In this document: in pieces, positions 8,491 to 17,321 of the stretch | Numbering within the stretch: the stretch's first letter is position 1 | How the letters are laid out: every line of letters starts with the position of its first letter | Assembly: GCF_014205765.1 (NCBI RefSeq) | Contig: NZ_JACIIZ010000013.1 | Location: 175,850-239,849 of the forward strand | Direction of reading: 5' to 3' | Origin: Nitrospirillum iridis | Lineage (GTDB): Bacteria > Pseudomonadota > Alphaproteobacteria > Azospirillales > Azospirillaceae | DNA: 64,000 nucleotides | Position numbers and translations under genes: made by a program | The notes under the pieces: model-generated | Seen by the model: the letters and a program-made list of their open reading frames with translations, nothing else | What the model was told of the DNA's origin: nothing | Database searches by the model: none

Positions 8491-9156
8491 TCACTCCCGG
8501 TCCGAGGCCAGGGCGTTGACCGCCGCCGCCGCCATGGCGCTGCCGCCCCGCCGCCCGGCCACGGCCAGATAGGGGAGGCCCCAGGGATTGGCGGCCAGGG
8601 CGTCCTTGCTTTCGGCCGCACCGACGAAACCCACGGGGAAGCCCAGGATGGCGGCGGGCCGAGGGGCGCCGGCCGCGATCATCTCCAGCAACTGGAACAG
8701 GGCCGTGGGCGCGTTGCCGATGGCCACCACGGCGCCGCCCAAGTGCGGCCGCCACAGTTCCAGCGCGGCGGCGGAGCGGGTGGTGCCCAGCTCCTGCGCC
8801 AGGGCGGGGACGCCCGGGTCGGTCAGGGTGCAGATCACGGCGTTGTTGGCCGGCAGGCGGGCGCGGGTGACGCCATGCGCCACCATCTGGGCGTCGCACA
8901 GGATGGGCGCGCCGGCGCGCAGGGCGGCGCGGGCCGATGCCCCCACATCGGCGGAGAACAGCAGATGGTCGGATGTTTCCACCAATCCCGCCGCATGGAT
9001 GATGCGCACGGCCACGGCGCGCAGATCCTCCGGCAGGTGATCCAGCCGCGCCTCCGCCCGGATGATGGCGAAGGACCGGGCATAGATGGCCGCCCCGTCG
9101 CGGATATAGTCGTAGCGGTGGGGTGTTTCCTCGGGACGGGACTCAGGACTGGGCAC
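8491..9156 (-). CDS. cobH: Precorrin-8X methylmutase
   Basis: 221 aa from a GTG at 9156. This start is chosen because GAGGAAA lies 6-7 nt upstream and because the protein then opens just before the family's YDYIRDGAAIYARSFAIIR block. His54 (VRIIHAAGLVE) corresponds to the catalytic histidine of CobH, which moves the methyl group from C11 to C12 to form hydrogenobyrinic acid. Further family blocks are ILCDAQMVAHGVTRARL, AIGNAPTALF and GFPVGFVGAAESKDAL. It overlaps the end of cobG by 14 nt. An open frame upstream of the GTG lies inside cobG and is not coding. Confidence 0.95.
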   Translation of the reverse strand: MPSPESRPEETPHRYDYIRDGAAIYARSFAIIRAEARLDHLPEDLRAVAVRIIHAAGLVETSDHLLFSADVGASARAALRAGAPILCDAQMVAHGVTRARLPANNAVICTLTDPGVPALAQELGTTRSAAALELWRPHLGGAVVAIGNAPTALFQLLEMIAAGAPRPAAILGFPVGFVGAAESKDALAANPWGLPYLAVAGRRGGSAMAAAAVNALASDRE

Positions 9157-10510
9157 GGGAACTTTCCTCTGTGCTACGACGCGATGCTTCGACCAGGGGG
9201 ACCAGGGACGCCGGACCGCCCAGCCGGGTGATGAAAGCCGCCAGATCCTCTCCCGGCCGCCGCTGCCCGGTATAGACAGCTTCCAGCGCCGCCACCAGGG
9301 ATGTTGCATGGACGGGCGTCACCTCGCGCCACTGCGCGTCGCCACCAGCTGGTGCCAGCAGGCCCAGGTCATAACCATCGCCCTGCGCCGTCAGGGTGAC
9401 GGGCGTGGGGGCGGGATGGGCGCAGCCCTTGGCGCAGGCCGAGACATGGAGGTGCCCCTGCGCCAGCAGGCGGGGGGCGACGGCGGCCAGCGCCAGGGCG
9501 TCGCCGCGCGCGTCGCACAGCCCCGAATCACAAGCGCCGCGTCCACTGCAGGCGGAGAGGGCCAGGCGGGGGTCTTCGGGCGCCAGAACGCCACCCAGGG
9601 AACGCACCGCCGCCGCATCCACCGCATGCCCTTCCAACAGCAGGGCGCGCCAGGGGGTCAGGCGCAGGGCGGGGGCCAGCGCGCCCAAGGCGGTGAGGGT
9701 GTCGGCGTGCAGCCCGCCGAAAGGAAAGGCCACGCCCAGCCAGCCGTCCCGCCGGCCCAACAGGCGATGGGGTGCCGGGCCGGGGAAGGAGATGTCGGTG
9801 GGTAGGGGGGGTAGGGGCACCCTTGCGGAAAGCGCCGCCGTTCCGCCCGCCGCCACCAGGGCCGCCATGCGCTTGTGACGCCCGGCGGAGAGAACCCGGA
9901 AGGCGCGGGCCAGCGCCAGGGCGGTATCGACCACGGCACCCGGCGCGCAGCTGCCCAGTCCCTCCGCGTCCCCCTGATCGCCGCCCACCGCCACACGGAA
10001 CAGACCGGTTTCGGGCAGGGCGTCGAAGCGGATGTCGCCCACGGCATCGGCCAAGGGCGCCTGGCCGCCGCCGTTCAGGACGAAGCCGAACTTGGCCGGC
10101 AAGGTCCACAGGTCGGGACTGGAAGCCAGGGCGGCATCCAGCGCGAGGGCCAAGGGGCGTACGGGGGCGCATGCCGGGTCCAGGCCGCAGGTGGGGCTGC
10201 ACAGCACGTTGCGCACCCGCTCCGCCTCCGGGTCGCCGTTGACCAGGCCCAGGTCGCGCAGGGCGTCGGTCAGGGCGGGCAGCGCCGCTTCGGTCACGCC
10301 CCGGATTTGCAGGTTGGCCCGCTGGCTCAAATCCACCAGGCCGTTGCCATGCCGCCGCGCCAGCTCGGCGACGGCCAGGGCCTGGGCGGCCGGCAGGGTA
10401 TGGCCGGGCAGGCGCAGGCGCACCAGCAGGCCGTCGGCCACGGCCATGGGCACCAGGGCTCCGGGGCAGGCGCCCCTGACGCGCGGCGGATTGGGCACCG
10501 TGGTCATCAT
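9143..10510 (-). CDS. cobG: Precorrin-3B synthase
   Basis: About 455 aa. It is a member of the nitrite/sulfite reductase family with two ferredoxin-like halves (residues about 20-80 and 245-300) and siroheme-type [4Fe-4S] ligands Cys321, Cys327 (CSGRGAC), Cys359 and Cys363 (CAKGC). CobG uses O2 to hydroxylate C20 and form the gamma-lactone of precorrin-3B, so its presence means the oxygen-dependent route is used. Two adjacent ATGs (10510 and 10507) are possible; the first gives an ATGA overlap with the cobN stop. The alternative CobZ, used by some purple bacteria, is not seen here. Confidence 0.92.
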   Translation of the reverse strand: MMTTVPNPPRVRGACPGALVPMAVADGLLVRLRLPGHTLPAAQALAVAELARRHGNGLVDLSQRANLQIRGVTEAALPALTDALRDLGLVNGDPEAERVRNVLCSPTCGLDPACAPVRPLALALDAALASSPDLWTLPAKFGFVLNGGGQAPLADAVGDIRFDALPETGLFRVAVGGDQGDAEGLGSCAPGAVVDTALALARAFRVLSAGRHKRMAALVAAGGTAALSARVPLPPLPTDISFPGPAPHRLLGRRDGWLGVAFPFGGLHADTLTALGALAPALRLTPWRALLLEGHAVDAAAVRSLGGVLAPEDPRLALSACSGRGACDSGLCDARGDALALAAVAPRLLAQGHLHVSACAKGCAHPAPTPVTLTAQGDGYDLGLLAPAGGDAQWREVTPVHATSLVAALEAVYTGQRRPGEDLAAFITRLGGPASLVPLVEASRRSTEESSRAQS

Positions 10511-13500
10511 GCCAGTTCCTCCCGCAGGCGGGTCAGGTCGTCGGGCGTGGAGTTGCGTCGGGGGTGCCATAGGCCGCGCCGCAAGGCCTCCGCCAGCCGG
10601 TCCAGGATCTGGCGGGCGGCGTCCGGGTTGCTGTCGGCCAGCCAGGCCCAGGTTTCCGCATCGGCGACATAGGCGTCGTACAGGCTGTCCACCTGGTGCG
10701 ACCGCACCGCGCCAGCCAGGGCGGCCAGATCCACCGCGCCGTCCACCGTCCTCGCCAGGTTGGCGGCCCCGCTGTGGCCGTGGCGGCGTTGCCCCGCGAT
10801 CCAGCGCGGGTTGACGGCGCGGCCCCGCACGACGCGGGCCGCCTCCTCCGCCAGGGTGCGGGGGACGATGCGCTCCGGCTCGGCACTGTCGACATGATAG
10901 AGGATGGGCGTGCCGCCCAGCAGGCCGGCGGCGGCGGCGAACCCACCCTCGAACTGGGTCATGCCGTCATTATCCAGCACGTCGGTCTCGCGCTGGTCCT
11001 GAATGTGGACCAGGGCGTCGGCCAGGCCCACGCGGCGGCGGAACAGGGCGGGCAGGGCGACGCCGTCCAGGTCCGGGCCATAGGCGTGGCAGCCGCTGTC
11101 GAGATAGGCCGCCCCCAGCTGGTCGCGGACCTGCCAGTCGCCGGTGGTCAACCGTTGTGTCAGGCCGGTGCCATAGCCGCCGGGGGCGGCGCCGAAGATG
11201 CGGGCGGTGGCCTGGCGCGTGGCGGTTTCCGCCGCCAGGCCGCTGGCCACCAGGGCGGTGCGGTCGGCCCGCGCGGCTGCGGCCAGTGGGTTGACGTCGT
11301 CCGCCTCGTCCAGCCCGGCCACTTTGCGCGCCGCCTGGTCGAACAAGGCCAACTGGGTGGGGAACATGTCGCGGAACAGGCCGGAGATGCGCAAGGTCAC
11401 GTCGACGCGCGGCCGGCCCAGCACTGTGGCCGGCAGCACCTCCATGCCCGTGACCCGGCCGCTGCCCGCCTCCCAAAGCGGGCGCACGCCCATCAGGGCC
11501 AGGGCCTGGGCCAATTCCTCGCCACCGGTGCGCAAGGTCGGGCTGCCCCAGCAATCGACGACCAACTGGCGTGGCCAGTCGCCCTGGTCCTGCAGATGGC
11601 GGGTCAGCACGGCGTCCGCCCCCTTCCAGCCCAGGGCCCAGGCGCTGGGCGTGGGGACGGCGCGGGGGTCGATGGCATAGAGGTTGCGGCCGGTGGGCAG
11701 CACGTCGGCCCGGCCGCGCGCTGGCGATCCGCCGGGGCCGGGGGCGACGAAGCGGCCGTCCAGCCCGGCCAGCAGGGCTGCCATTTCCGCCGGGCCGCTG
11801 GCGGCGAGGGGCGGCGCCACCTCGGCATGCAGGGCGGCAAGGCCCAACGTCGTTTTAGTCCATTCCGGATCCGGAACAATATGGCCCGCCACCAGATCGC
11901 GCGCCAGCCCGTCCAGCGCCGCCCGCACCCGGCCGCAGGTGGGGGGCACCCCCACCTGCGCCGCCAGCAGGGGCGGCAGGGGGTGGGACCAGGGGGCGGC
12001 GGCGTCACCGCCGAACAGCTCTTCCAGTGTGCCGGTCAGGCCCAAATCGCGGGCCAGGGCCTCGGGCTGCGATGGTTGGGCCCGGCGGGGGAAACGGCCG
12101 ATGGCGGCCAGGAAGGCGGCCTGGGCGGCGGGGTCTGGCGCCGCCCCGAAGACATGCAGGCCGTCGCGGATCTGCATTTCCTTGATATCGCAGAGATGGG
12201 CGTCCAGCCGGGCCAGCGACTCCTCGCCCTCCAGGTCCTCCGGTAGGTTCAGGTCGCGGGTCACGCCGGCCTGCCAGGCCAAGTCGCGGATGCGGTCGCG
12301 CAGGGTGGGCAGGCGGCGCGGGTCCAGGCTCTGCGCCTGGGCGTATTCGTCCAGCGCCTGCTCCAGGGCCGCCAGGTCGCCATGCAGACCGGCCGGCGCC
12401 GGCGGCGGCGGCAGGTGGCCGACCAGCACGGCCCCCAGGCGGCGGCGGGCCTGCACGCCTTCGCCCGGATTGGTGGCGATATAGGGGTACAGCACCGGCA
12501 GGGGGCCGGCCAGCCGCTCCGGCCAGCAGTCGGCGGACAGGGCCACGGCCTTGCCCGGCAACCATTCCAAGGTGCCGTGGGCGCCCACCTGCACCAGGGC
12601 ATGGACATCCACGACATGGCGCAGCCACAGGTGGAAGGCGGCGTAGCCATGGCTGGGCGGGGTGTCGGGGTCGTGGTGCGCGGCGCTGTCGAGGGCGCCA
12701 TGCCCCCGGCTGGGCTGCACCGCCACCAGCAGGTTGCCGCAGGCCAGCACGCGGAACCGCAGGACATCGCCATGGGCCAGCGGGTCGGCGGCGGGCGGGC
12801 CCCAGCGATCACTGATGGCGGCCAGCGCCGCCGGCCCCATCAGCAGAGTGTAGTCGGCCAGGCTCAGGCTCGGCGCGTCGTGGGCGGGATGGCGCAGTGT
12901 GGCCATCAGCGCGGCGCCATCGGCGGGCAGGCCGGGCGCGTGATACCCGGTGCCGGCCAGGGCGCGCAGCATGGCCAGCGTGCTGGCCGGCGTGTCCAGG
13001 CCCAGGGCCAGGCCTGTGCCGCCACGGGCGGGGTAGTCGGACAGCACCAGGGCCACGCGCCGTTCCCCCCTGGGCGTGGCTGCCAGGCGTGCCCAGGCGG
13101 CGGCCTTGTCGGCCAGGGCATCCACCCGGTCGGCGCGGGGGCGGCTGATCATGGGGGCATATTCCAGGGCCGGGTCCCAGTCGGCCGCCGCCTTGAAGGC
13201 GATGGCCGGGCCGGCCAGGCGGCCGTCCATTTCCGGCAGCACGATGTTCATGGCGAGATCGGCGGGGCCCAGGCCGGCGCGGGCCTTCTCCCACAGGGCC
13301 TCCGTGCTGGTGGACAGCACGGCTTGCAGCACGGGCACGTCGGCAGCATCCAGGGGGGAGGCGTCGGTGGCCCCCTGGCGGGCGGAAAAGGCGGTGGCGT
13401 TCAGCACGACGGCCGGCCGCAGGGCGGCCAATTCCTCCGCCAACCAGGATGCCGCCGCCGCCTCCTTCAGGCTGGCCGCGTAAAAGAGGTGGGGCACCAG

Positions 13501-14181
13501 GCCGCGTCGGGCCAGGGCGTCGGCCAGCGCGTGCAACGCCGCCAGGTTCCCCGCCTGCAGGTGGGAGCGGTAGAAGACCAGGGCGGCTGGCGGCCCCGCC
13601 GCCGGCAGGGCGGGACGCCAGCCGTCATGTCGGCCATGGCGGGGCAGGGGCGCCGGCTCCCCCGCCGCCAAATCGGCCGGTGGCTGGCGGCCCAGCAACC
13701 GGGCGGCTTGGGCCAGCAGGCGGGCCATGTTCTCCGGCCCGCCCTCCACGAAACAGCGCCACAGGCGGTGGGCGACGGGCATTTCCAGCGTGCAGGCGGC
13801 ATCCAGCCCGGGATCGGCCTTGGCCTCGCCCGGCAGGACCGCCAGGGCGATACCCCGGGCCCGGCAGGTCTCCGCCACCTGTTCCAGGCCATAGCGCCAG
13901 TAGGCGGTGCCGCCGTTCAGGCGCATCACCACCAGCCTGGCTTTCGCCACCACCGCCTCGACATAAAGGTCGACGGACAGGGGATGGCCCAGGCGCGACA
14001 GGTTGGCCAGGCGCAGGGTGGGCCGCCAGGCGACCTCACCCACCGCGTGATACGCGGCGGCCACCGCCGACAGGTCGCTGTCGGAAAAGGACAGCAGCAC
14101 GACCTCCGCCGGCGTCTGCCCCAGATCCTCCGCCTGGGGTGACGCCAACAGATCCTCGGCCTGGGTGGGCAGCAGGTGCAT
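10507..14181 (-). CDS. cobN: Cobaltochelatase large subunit
   Basis: 1224 aa, normal for CobN of the aerobic CobNST chelatase (related to magnesium chelatase ChlH/BchH). The N-terminal part has LVVMRLNGGTAYWRYGLEQ. Typical blocks later in the protein are RVALVLSDYPARGGTGLALG, VQVGAHGTLEWLPGKAVALS, and VVDCWGSPTLRTGGEELAQAL near the C-terminal third. The last 100 residues contain VRSHQVDSLYDAYVADAETWAWL. CobN binds hydrogenobyrinic acid a,c-diamide and inserts cobalt with ATP hydrolysis by CobS-CobT; cobS and cobT are not in this window. It starts 6 nt after the cobW stop and its own stop overlaps the cobG start, placing it second in the riboswitch-controlled operon. Confidence 0.96.
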   Translation of the reverse strand: MHLLPTQAEDLLASPQAEDLGQTPAEVVLLSFSDSDLSAVAAAYHAVGEVAWRPTLRLANLSRLGHPLSVDLYVEAVVAKARLVVMRLNGGTAYWRYGLEQVAETCRARGIALAVLPGEAKADPGLDAACTLEMPVAHRLWRCFVEGGPENMARLLAQAARLLGRQPPADLAAGEPAPLPRHGRHDGWRPALPAAGPPAALVFYRSHLQAGNLAALHALADALARRGLVPHLFYAASLKEAAAASWLAEELAALRPAVVLNATAFSARQGATDASPLDAADVPVLQAVLSTSTEALWEKARAGLGPADLAMNIVLPEMDGRLAGPAIAFKAAADWDPALEYAPMISRPRADRVDALADKAAAWARLAATPRGERRVALVLSDYPARGGTGLALGLDTPASTLAMLRALAGTGYHAPGLPADGAALMATLRHPAHDAPSLSLADYTLLMGPAALAAISDRWGPPAADPLAHGDVLRFRVLACGNLLVAVQPSRGHGALDSAAHHDPDTPPSHGYAAFHLWLRHVVDVHALVQVGAHGTLEWLPGKAVALSADCWPERLAGPLPVLYPYIATNPGEGVQARRRLGAVLVGHLPPPPAPAGLHGDLAALEQALDEYAQAQSLDPRRLPTLRDRIRDLAWQAGVTRDLNLPEDLEGEESLARLDAHLCDIKEMQIRDGLHVFGAAPDPAAQAAFLAAIGRFPRRAQPSQPEALARDLGLTGTLEELFGGDAAAPWSHPLPPLLAAQVGVPPTCGRVRAALDGLARDLVAGHIVPDPEWTKTTLGLAALHAEVAPPLAASGPAEMAALLAGLDGRFVAPGPGGSPARGRADVLPTGRNLYAIDPRAVPTPSAWALGWKGADAVLTRHLQDQGDWPRQLVVDCWGSPTLRTGGEELAQALALMGVRPLWEAGSGRVTGMEVLPATVLGRPRVDVTLRISGLFRDMFPTQLALFDQAARKVAGLDEADDVNPLAAAARADRTALVASGLAAETATRQATARIFGAAPGGYGTGLTQRLTTGDWQVRDQLGAAYLDSGCHAYGPDLDGVALPALFRRRVGLADALVHIQDQRETDVLDNDGMTQFEGGFAAAAGLLGGTPILYHVDSAEPERIVPRTLAEEAARVVRGRAVNPRWIAGQRRHGHSGAANLARTVDGAVDLAALAGAVRSHQVDSLYDAYVADAETWAWLADSNPDAARQILDRLAEALRRGLWHPRRNSTPDDLTRLREELA

Positions 14182-14187
14182 GGGGCG

Positions 14188-15237
14188 TCAGCCCGCCAAC
14201 GCCGCCTCGATGGCCGCCCGGTCCAGGCCGGTTTCGCCGATGACCACCAGGCGGCCGCGACGCGCCTCGCCCGGGGCCCACAGCCGGTCATAGCTGGTCT
14301 GTATGCGGCCGCCCACGCCCTGGACCAGCAGGCGCATGGGCTTGCCCGGCACGTCGATGAAACCCTTCAGGCGCAGGATGCCGAAGCGCTGCGCCAGGTC
14401 GCCCAGGCGGCGGGCCAGGGCCTCGGGGTCGGGCTGGGCGGCGACGTCGGCGACGAAGCTGGTGAAGTCGTCATGGTCGTGATCCTCCTCGCCATCATGG
14501 TGACTGACGCGGGCGTCCAGGTCGGCCTCGGCCGCGGCCGACAGGCCCAGCAGCACGTTCGGGTCGACATCGCCGTGGGCCACGCGCACCAGGGGCGGGG
14601 CCGTGGGGCGCAAGGCGCGCACGGTCGCGGCCACGGCCGCCATGCCGGCCTCATCCACCAGGTCGGTCTTGCTGACCAGGATCAGGTCGGCGCACAGCAC
14701 CTGATCCTCGAACACCTCCTGCACCGGGGTCTCATGCTCCACCGTGCCGTCGCCGGCGTCCATGGCGGCCTTCTGGCGGGCCAGGGCCTCGGCGTCCGGG
14801 GCGAAGCGGCCGTCGGCCACCGCGTCGGCGGCCACCACGGCCACCACGCCGTCCACCGTTACCCGCGACCGCACGGCCGGCCAGGTGAAGGCGCGCACCA
14901 GGGGCTTGGGCAGGGCCAGCCCGCTGGTCTCGATGACGATGTGGTCCGGCGGGTCGGCGCGGTTCAGCAACGATTCCAGGGCTGGCACGAAATCATCGGC
15001 GACGGTGCAGCACAGGCAGCCGTTGGCCAGCTCGATCACCCGGTCCTCCGGGCAGGTCTCATCGCCACAGCCCTTGAGCACGGCGCCGTCCACGCCGACA
15101 TCACCGAACTCGTTGATGATCAGGGCCAGGCGGCGACCGCCGGGGTTGCGCAGCAGGCCGCGGATCAGGGTGGTCTTGCCGGCGCCCAGGAAGCCGGTGA
15201 TGACCGTGGCCGGGATTTTGGCGGTGGGGGTGGGCAT
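14188..15237 (-). CDS. cobW: CobW-type G3E GTPase, cobalt/metal chaperone
   Basis: 349 aa from the ATG at 15237. Walker A is GFLGAGKTT (residues 15-23). The INEFGDVGVDG segment and the metal-binding GCLCC motif (Cys74, Cys76, Cys77) mark the COG0523/CobW family. NKxD appears as SKTDLVDE. A histidine/aspartate-rich loop, SHHDGEEDHDHDD, near residues 245-257 is a probable extra metal site. The C-terminal CobW_C domain includes RFGILRLKGFIDVPGKPMRL. CobW is thought to deliver cobalt to CobN, which fits its position directly before cobN and behind the B12 riboswitch. It has a weak Shine-Dalgarno of its own; a small ORF ends 10 nt before its ATG, suggesting translational coupling. Confidence 0.95.
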   Translation of the reverse strand: MPTPTAKIPATVITGFLGAGKTTLIRGLLRNPGGRRLALIINEFGDVGVDGAVLKGCGDETCPEDRVIELANGCLCCTVADDFVPALESLLNRADPPDHIVIETSGLALPKPLVRAFTWPAVRSRVTVDGVVAVVAADAVADGRFAPDAEALARQKAAMDAGDGTVEHETPVQEVFEDQVLCADLILVSKTDLVDEAGMAAVAATVRALRPTAPPLVRVAHGDVDPNVLLGLSAAAEADLDARVSHHDGEEDHDHDDFTSFVADVAAQPDPEALARRLGDLAQRFGILRLKGFIDVPGKPMRLLVQGVGGRIQTSYDRLWAPGEARRGRLVVIGETGLDRAAIEAALAG

Positions 15238-15247
15238 GGGATCGCTT

Positions 15248-15379
15248 TCAGGACTGTAGGGGGCAGGACAGGGCGTCGCGCCCGGCAGGCGCGTTGGCCG
15301 CCGCCGCCGCAGGTGCGGGGCGGGGCCGGTCTGGGCCGAAGACGTTTGGAGCGCATGCGCGCGGGGGCGGGCAGGCCAT
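15248..15379 (-). CDS. Candidate small leader ORF between B12 riboswitch and cobW
   Basis: 43 codons from ATG 15379 to TGA 15248. It is preceded by a strong Shine-Dalgarno (GAGAGGG, about 9 nt before the ATG), which is better than the one in front of cobW. The peptide starts MACPPPRACAP and is rich in Pro, Ala and Arg, with no recognisable domain and no membrane segment. It fills the 190-nt space between the riboswitch and cobW and ends 10 nt before the cobW ATG. Inference: it is either a translated leader coupling cobW to the riboswitch or a chance frame in GC-rich DNA. It is not CbtB-like. Confidence 0.35.
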   Translation of the reverse strand: MACPPPRACAPNVFGPDRPRPAPAAAAANAPAGRDALSCPLQS

Positions 15380-15430
15380 GGCGAAATTTCCCTCTCTCCG
15401 CCATCCCCGGCGGACCAGACGTGGACCTCG

Positions 15431-15641
15431 CGACGGCAGGTCTCCTGGCTTGCGGCTTTTGGTTCTGACCAGCCTTCCCGGCCGGACCCCGGGGTCCAAC
15501 GCCAGTGGCGTTCACCAACAGTCCTGATGCGGGGACTGTCGGCGGATCCAAACTCACCGCGCACAGTTGCGGGGGCAGCTCCGGCCTTGAACCGGATTCC
15601 CTATTATCCCCGGCCGCCGATGAGCGACCAGGGCACCGTCG
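15431..15641 (-). promoter_or_regulatory. Cobalamin (AdoCbl) riboswitch
   Basis: On the minus strand the conserved landmarks appear in order. GGGAATCCGG...CCGGAGCTGCCCCCGCAACTGTG (about 15601-15563) contains the core GCCCCCGCAACTGTG. Near the 3' end is the B12 box AAGCCAGGAGACCTGCC (about 15452-15436). The closing P1 helix can be drawn as CGACGG (15641-15636) with CCGTCG (15436-15431). A GC-rich peripheral hairpin and a possible kissing-loop segment lie between. High cobalamin would shut off the cobW-cobJ operon. No U-tract terminator follows at once, so translational control of the downstream Shine-Dalgarno is likelier than termination. Confidence 0.95.
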
Positions 15642-15972
15642 CCCGGCGACAGTGCGCTGTGTGGAAGTGGCGATCAATGGTTTTGTCGGACGGATGGCGG
15701 GGGATTTTTGCGCTGGTGGCGTAGCGGGGATTTCGTGGACCGCTGGACAATTGGAATACGCTCAGTCTGGAGGTGATGCCTCCGACGACCCAACAGCATA
15801 GCGTTTCTATGAAATAAGGGTGGATTGGCGCGCCACGGGTGTTGTGAAAAGATGTGCGTCCGATGGGCGGGGGCTTTAAAGTATGCCTTTATCGGCCATC
15901 AACCCTGGGGAATATTTCCCCTTTTTGAGAAAACAAATTCGTTTGGCTGATTGCTGCTGGAGATCGTGAGTT
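15642..15972. other. Intergenic region between the cob operon and GH76-like gene
   Basis: About 330 nt separating divergent genes. It must contain the minus-strand promoter of the riboswitch-led operon and the plus-strand promoter of the GH76-like gene. Composition shifts from GC-rich to AT-rich along it. No repeat, RNA gene or clear operator was recognised. Confidence 0.5.
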
Positions 15973-17301
15973 ATGTCTTATTTCGAAATGATATCCGAGA
16001 AGACTGGTAGTATTTTTTCTAAAATCCGCACTATATCATCTTTATTGATGGCGCGTGATGTGATCGGATATATTATGTTAATTTCCCTTTTAATATATCC
16101 AATGCAAGGACACGCACAAAATAAATCTTATGCCAACGATTCATATAATGATCTTGTCAAGGCCTTCTGGCGAGGGTCTGCGACTGGCGGACGTTTTGTT
16201 AATTTGCAACAAGAAAGAGTAAAGGCAAATTCTGATGAAGAAGGACTGAAGTTCATGCCGGGGAGCTTATGGCAGTACTCAATGGCAGCGAATGTGATAT
16301 ACAGCTATTGGAAAGAAACGGGTTCCGTCGACGCCGCCGACAGGATGAAGGCATGGTGGACCAAGGTTCAATCTGAAATCACGTTGGAAGATTTGGGTAA
16401 ATGCGGCGTTGGAACGGTCAACACTGCCAGTGATGATTCGGCGTGGGATATCCTGTTCTTTCTTGAGGTCTATGAAGTTACAAAAGATCCGAAAGCGTTA
16501 AAAACGGCGAAGGGATTACTGGATTGTGCCTGGAATCGGTGGTCTGATCACGGAGATGCGGGCTGTATCGGTACGGGTGCTGCGGTCGGTTCGGGCATTT
16601 GGTATTCGGATAAATGTGACGTGAAGTCCAGTTATCAGAATGCCTACACGCTTGGCGCCTACTGGTATTATCAAATTTCTCATGACTCACTGTATCGAAC
16701 CAGATCTATTAAATTAGACGATTGGGTCTCCGAAAATCTTTTGCGCAATGGCCAGATTGTCCAGGGGAAGAGATTTCCAGACGATGGTTTGTATTGGGCT
16801 GATATGAAAAATAACGGAGAAATCAATGGAGTGGAGCGCCCCTATCAAATAAAGCCACTTTCGAGCGTTGTTCTCCTCGCTGGTGATATGGCTCAGGCGG
16901 TCTTGGATGCCCGACTGTATACTGAAACTCATGATCCGATTTATCTTGCCAGGCTTCAGAAGACCGCCCGCGGAATCCAAACGTATCATAGGGCGGAAAA
17001 CGCCGTGGTTGTATCAAACCGGGATACCCGGGTGGATGGTATGTTCGCGTTTCTTTATGCCAAGGAAGTGGTGCCGCTGCTAAGGGATCACATGTCGTTT
17101 GATGCCAATGCCATTAGGATGCTGGCAGAGTCGATTCACGCTAAGGACCGTCTTTCGGATGGTACCTATTCCGGATCGTGGACCGGCCCCGCGGATGGCC
17201 AGGACCCGTGGTGCATCAGCCCGCATCCTACCTGCCCACGGCAAATCGAAGTCAGTGCCAACGCGGCGATCTGGGGCTTGGCCGCTGCAGCCCTCCATTG
17301 A
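15973..17301 (+). CDS. Secreted glycoside hydrolase, GH76 (alpha-1,6-mannanase)-like
   Basis: 442 aa. A long N-region is followed by a hydrophobic stretch (about residues 29-43) ending GHAQ, a likely signal peptide or uncleaved anchor. The body looks like an (alpha/alpha)6 barrel: SMAANVIYSYWKETG, then ASDDSAWDILFFLEVYEVTK, where Asp154-Asp155 matches the paired aspartates of GH76, and later YQNAYTLGAYWYYQIS. GH76 enzymes cut alpha-1,6-mannosidic bonds. In a polysaccharide cluster such a protein may trim or turn over the exported polymer; that role is inferred. The DNA is clearly more AT-rich than the cob genes beside it, suggesting acquisition. GGAG lies about 10 nt upstream of the ATG. It faces the coiled-coil gene, ending 20 nt away. 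Another (alpha/alpha)6 family cannot be excluded. Confidence 0.6.
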   Translation: MSYFEMISEKTGSIFSKIRTISSLLMARDVIGYIMLISLLIYPMQGHAQNKSYANDSYNDLVKAFWRGSATGGRFVNLQQERVKANSDEEGLKFMPGSLWQYSMAANVIYSYWKETGSVDAADRMKAWWTKVQSEITLEDLGKCGVGTVNTASDDSAWDILFFLEVYEVTKDPKALKTAKGLLDCAWNRWSDHGDAGCIGTGAAVGSGIWYSDKCDVKSSYQNAYTLGAYWYYQISHDSLYRTRSIKLDDWVSENLLRNGQIVQGKRFPDDGLYWADMKNNGEINGVERPYQIKPLSSVVLLAGDMAQAVLDARLYTETHDPIYLARLQKTARGIQTYHRAENAVVVSNRDTRVDGMFAFLYAKEVVPLLRDHMSFDANAIRMLAESIHAKDRLSDGTYSGSWTGPADGQDPWCISPHPTCPRQIEVSANAAIWGLAAAALH

Positions 17302-17321
17302 GCCGGCTGCGGGACGCATCG

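Noticed and set aside
12382..14142. 586-codon plus-strand frame opposite cobN
   Set aside because: Low-complexity Gln/Gly/His/Arg composition typical of the reverse frame of GC-rich genes; cobN has clear family blocks along the whole stretch.
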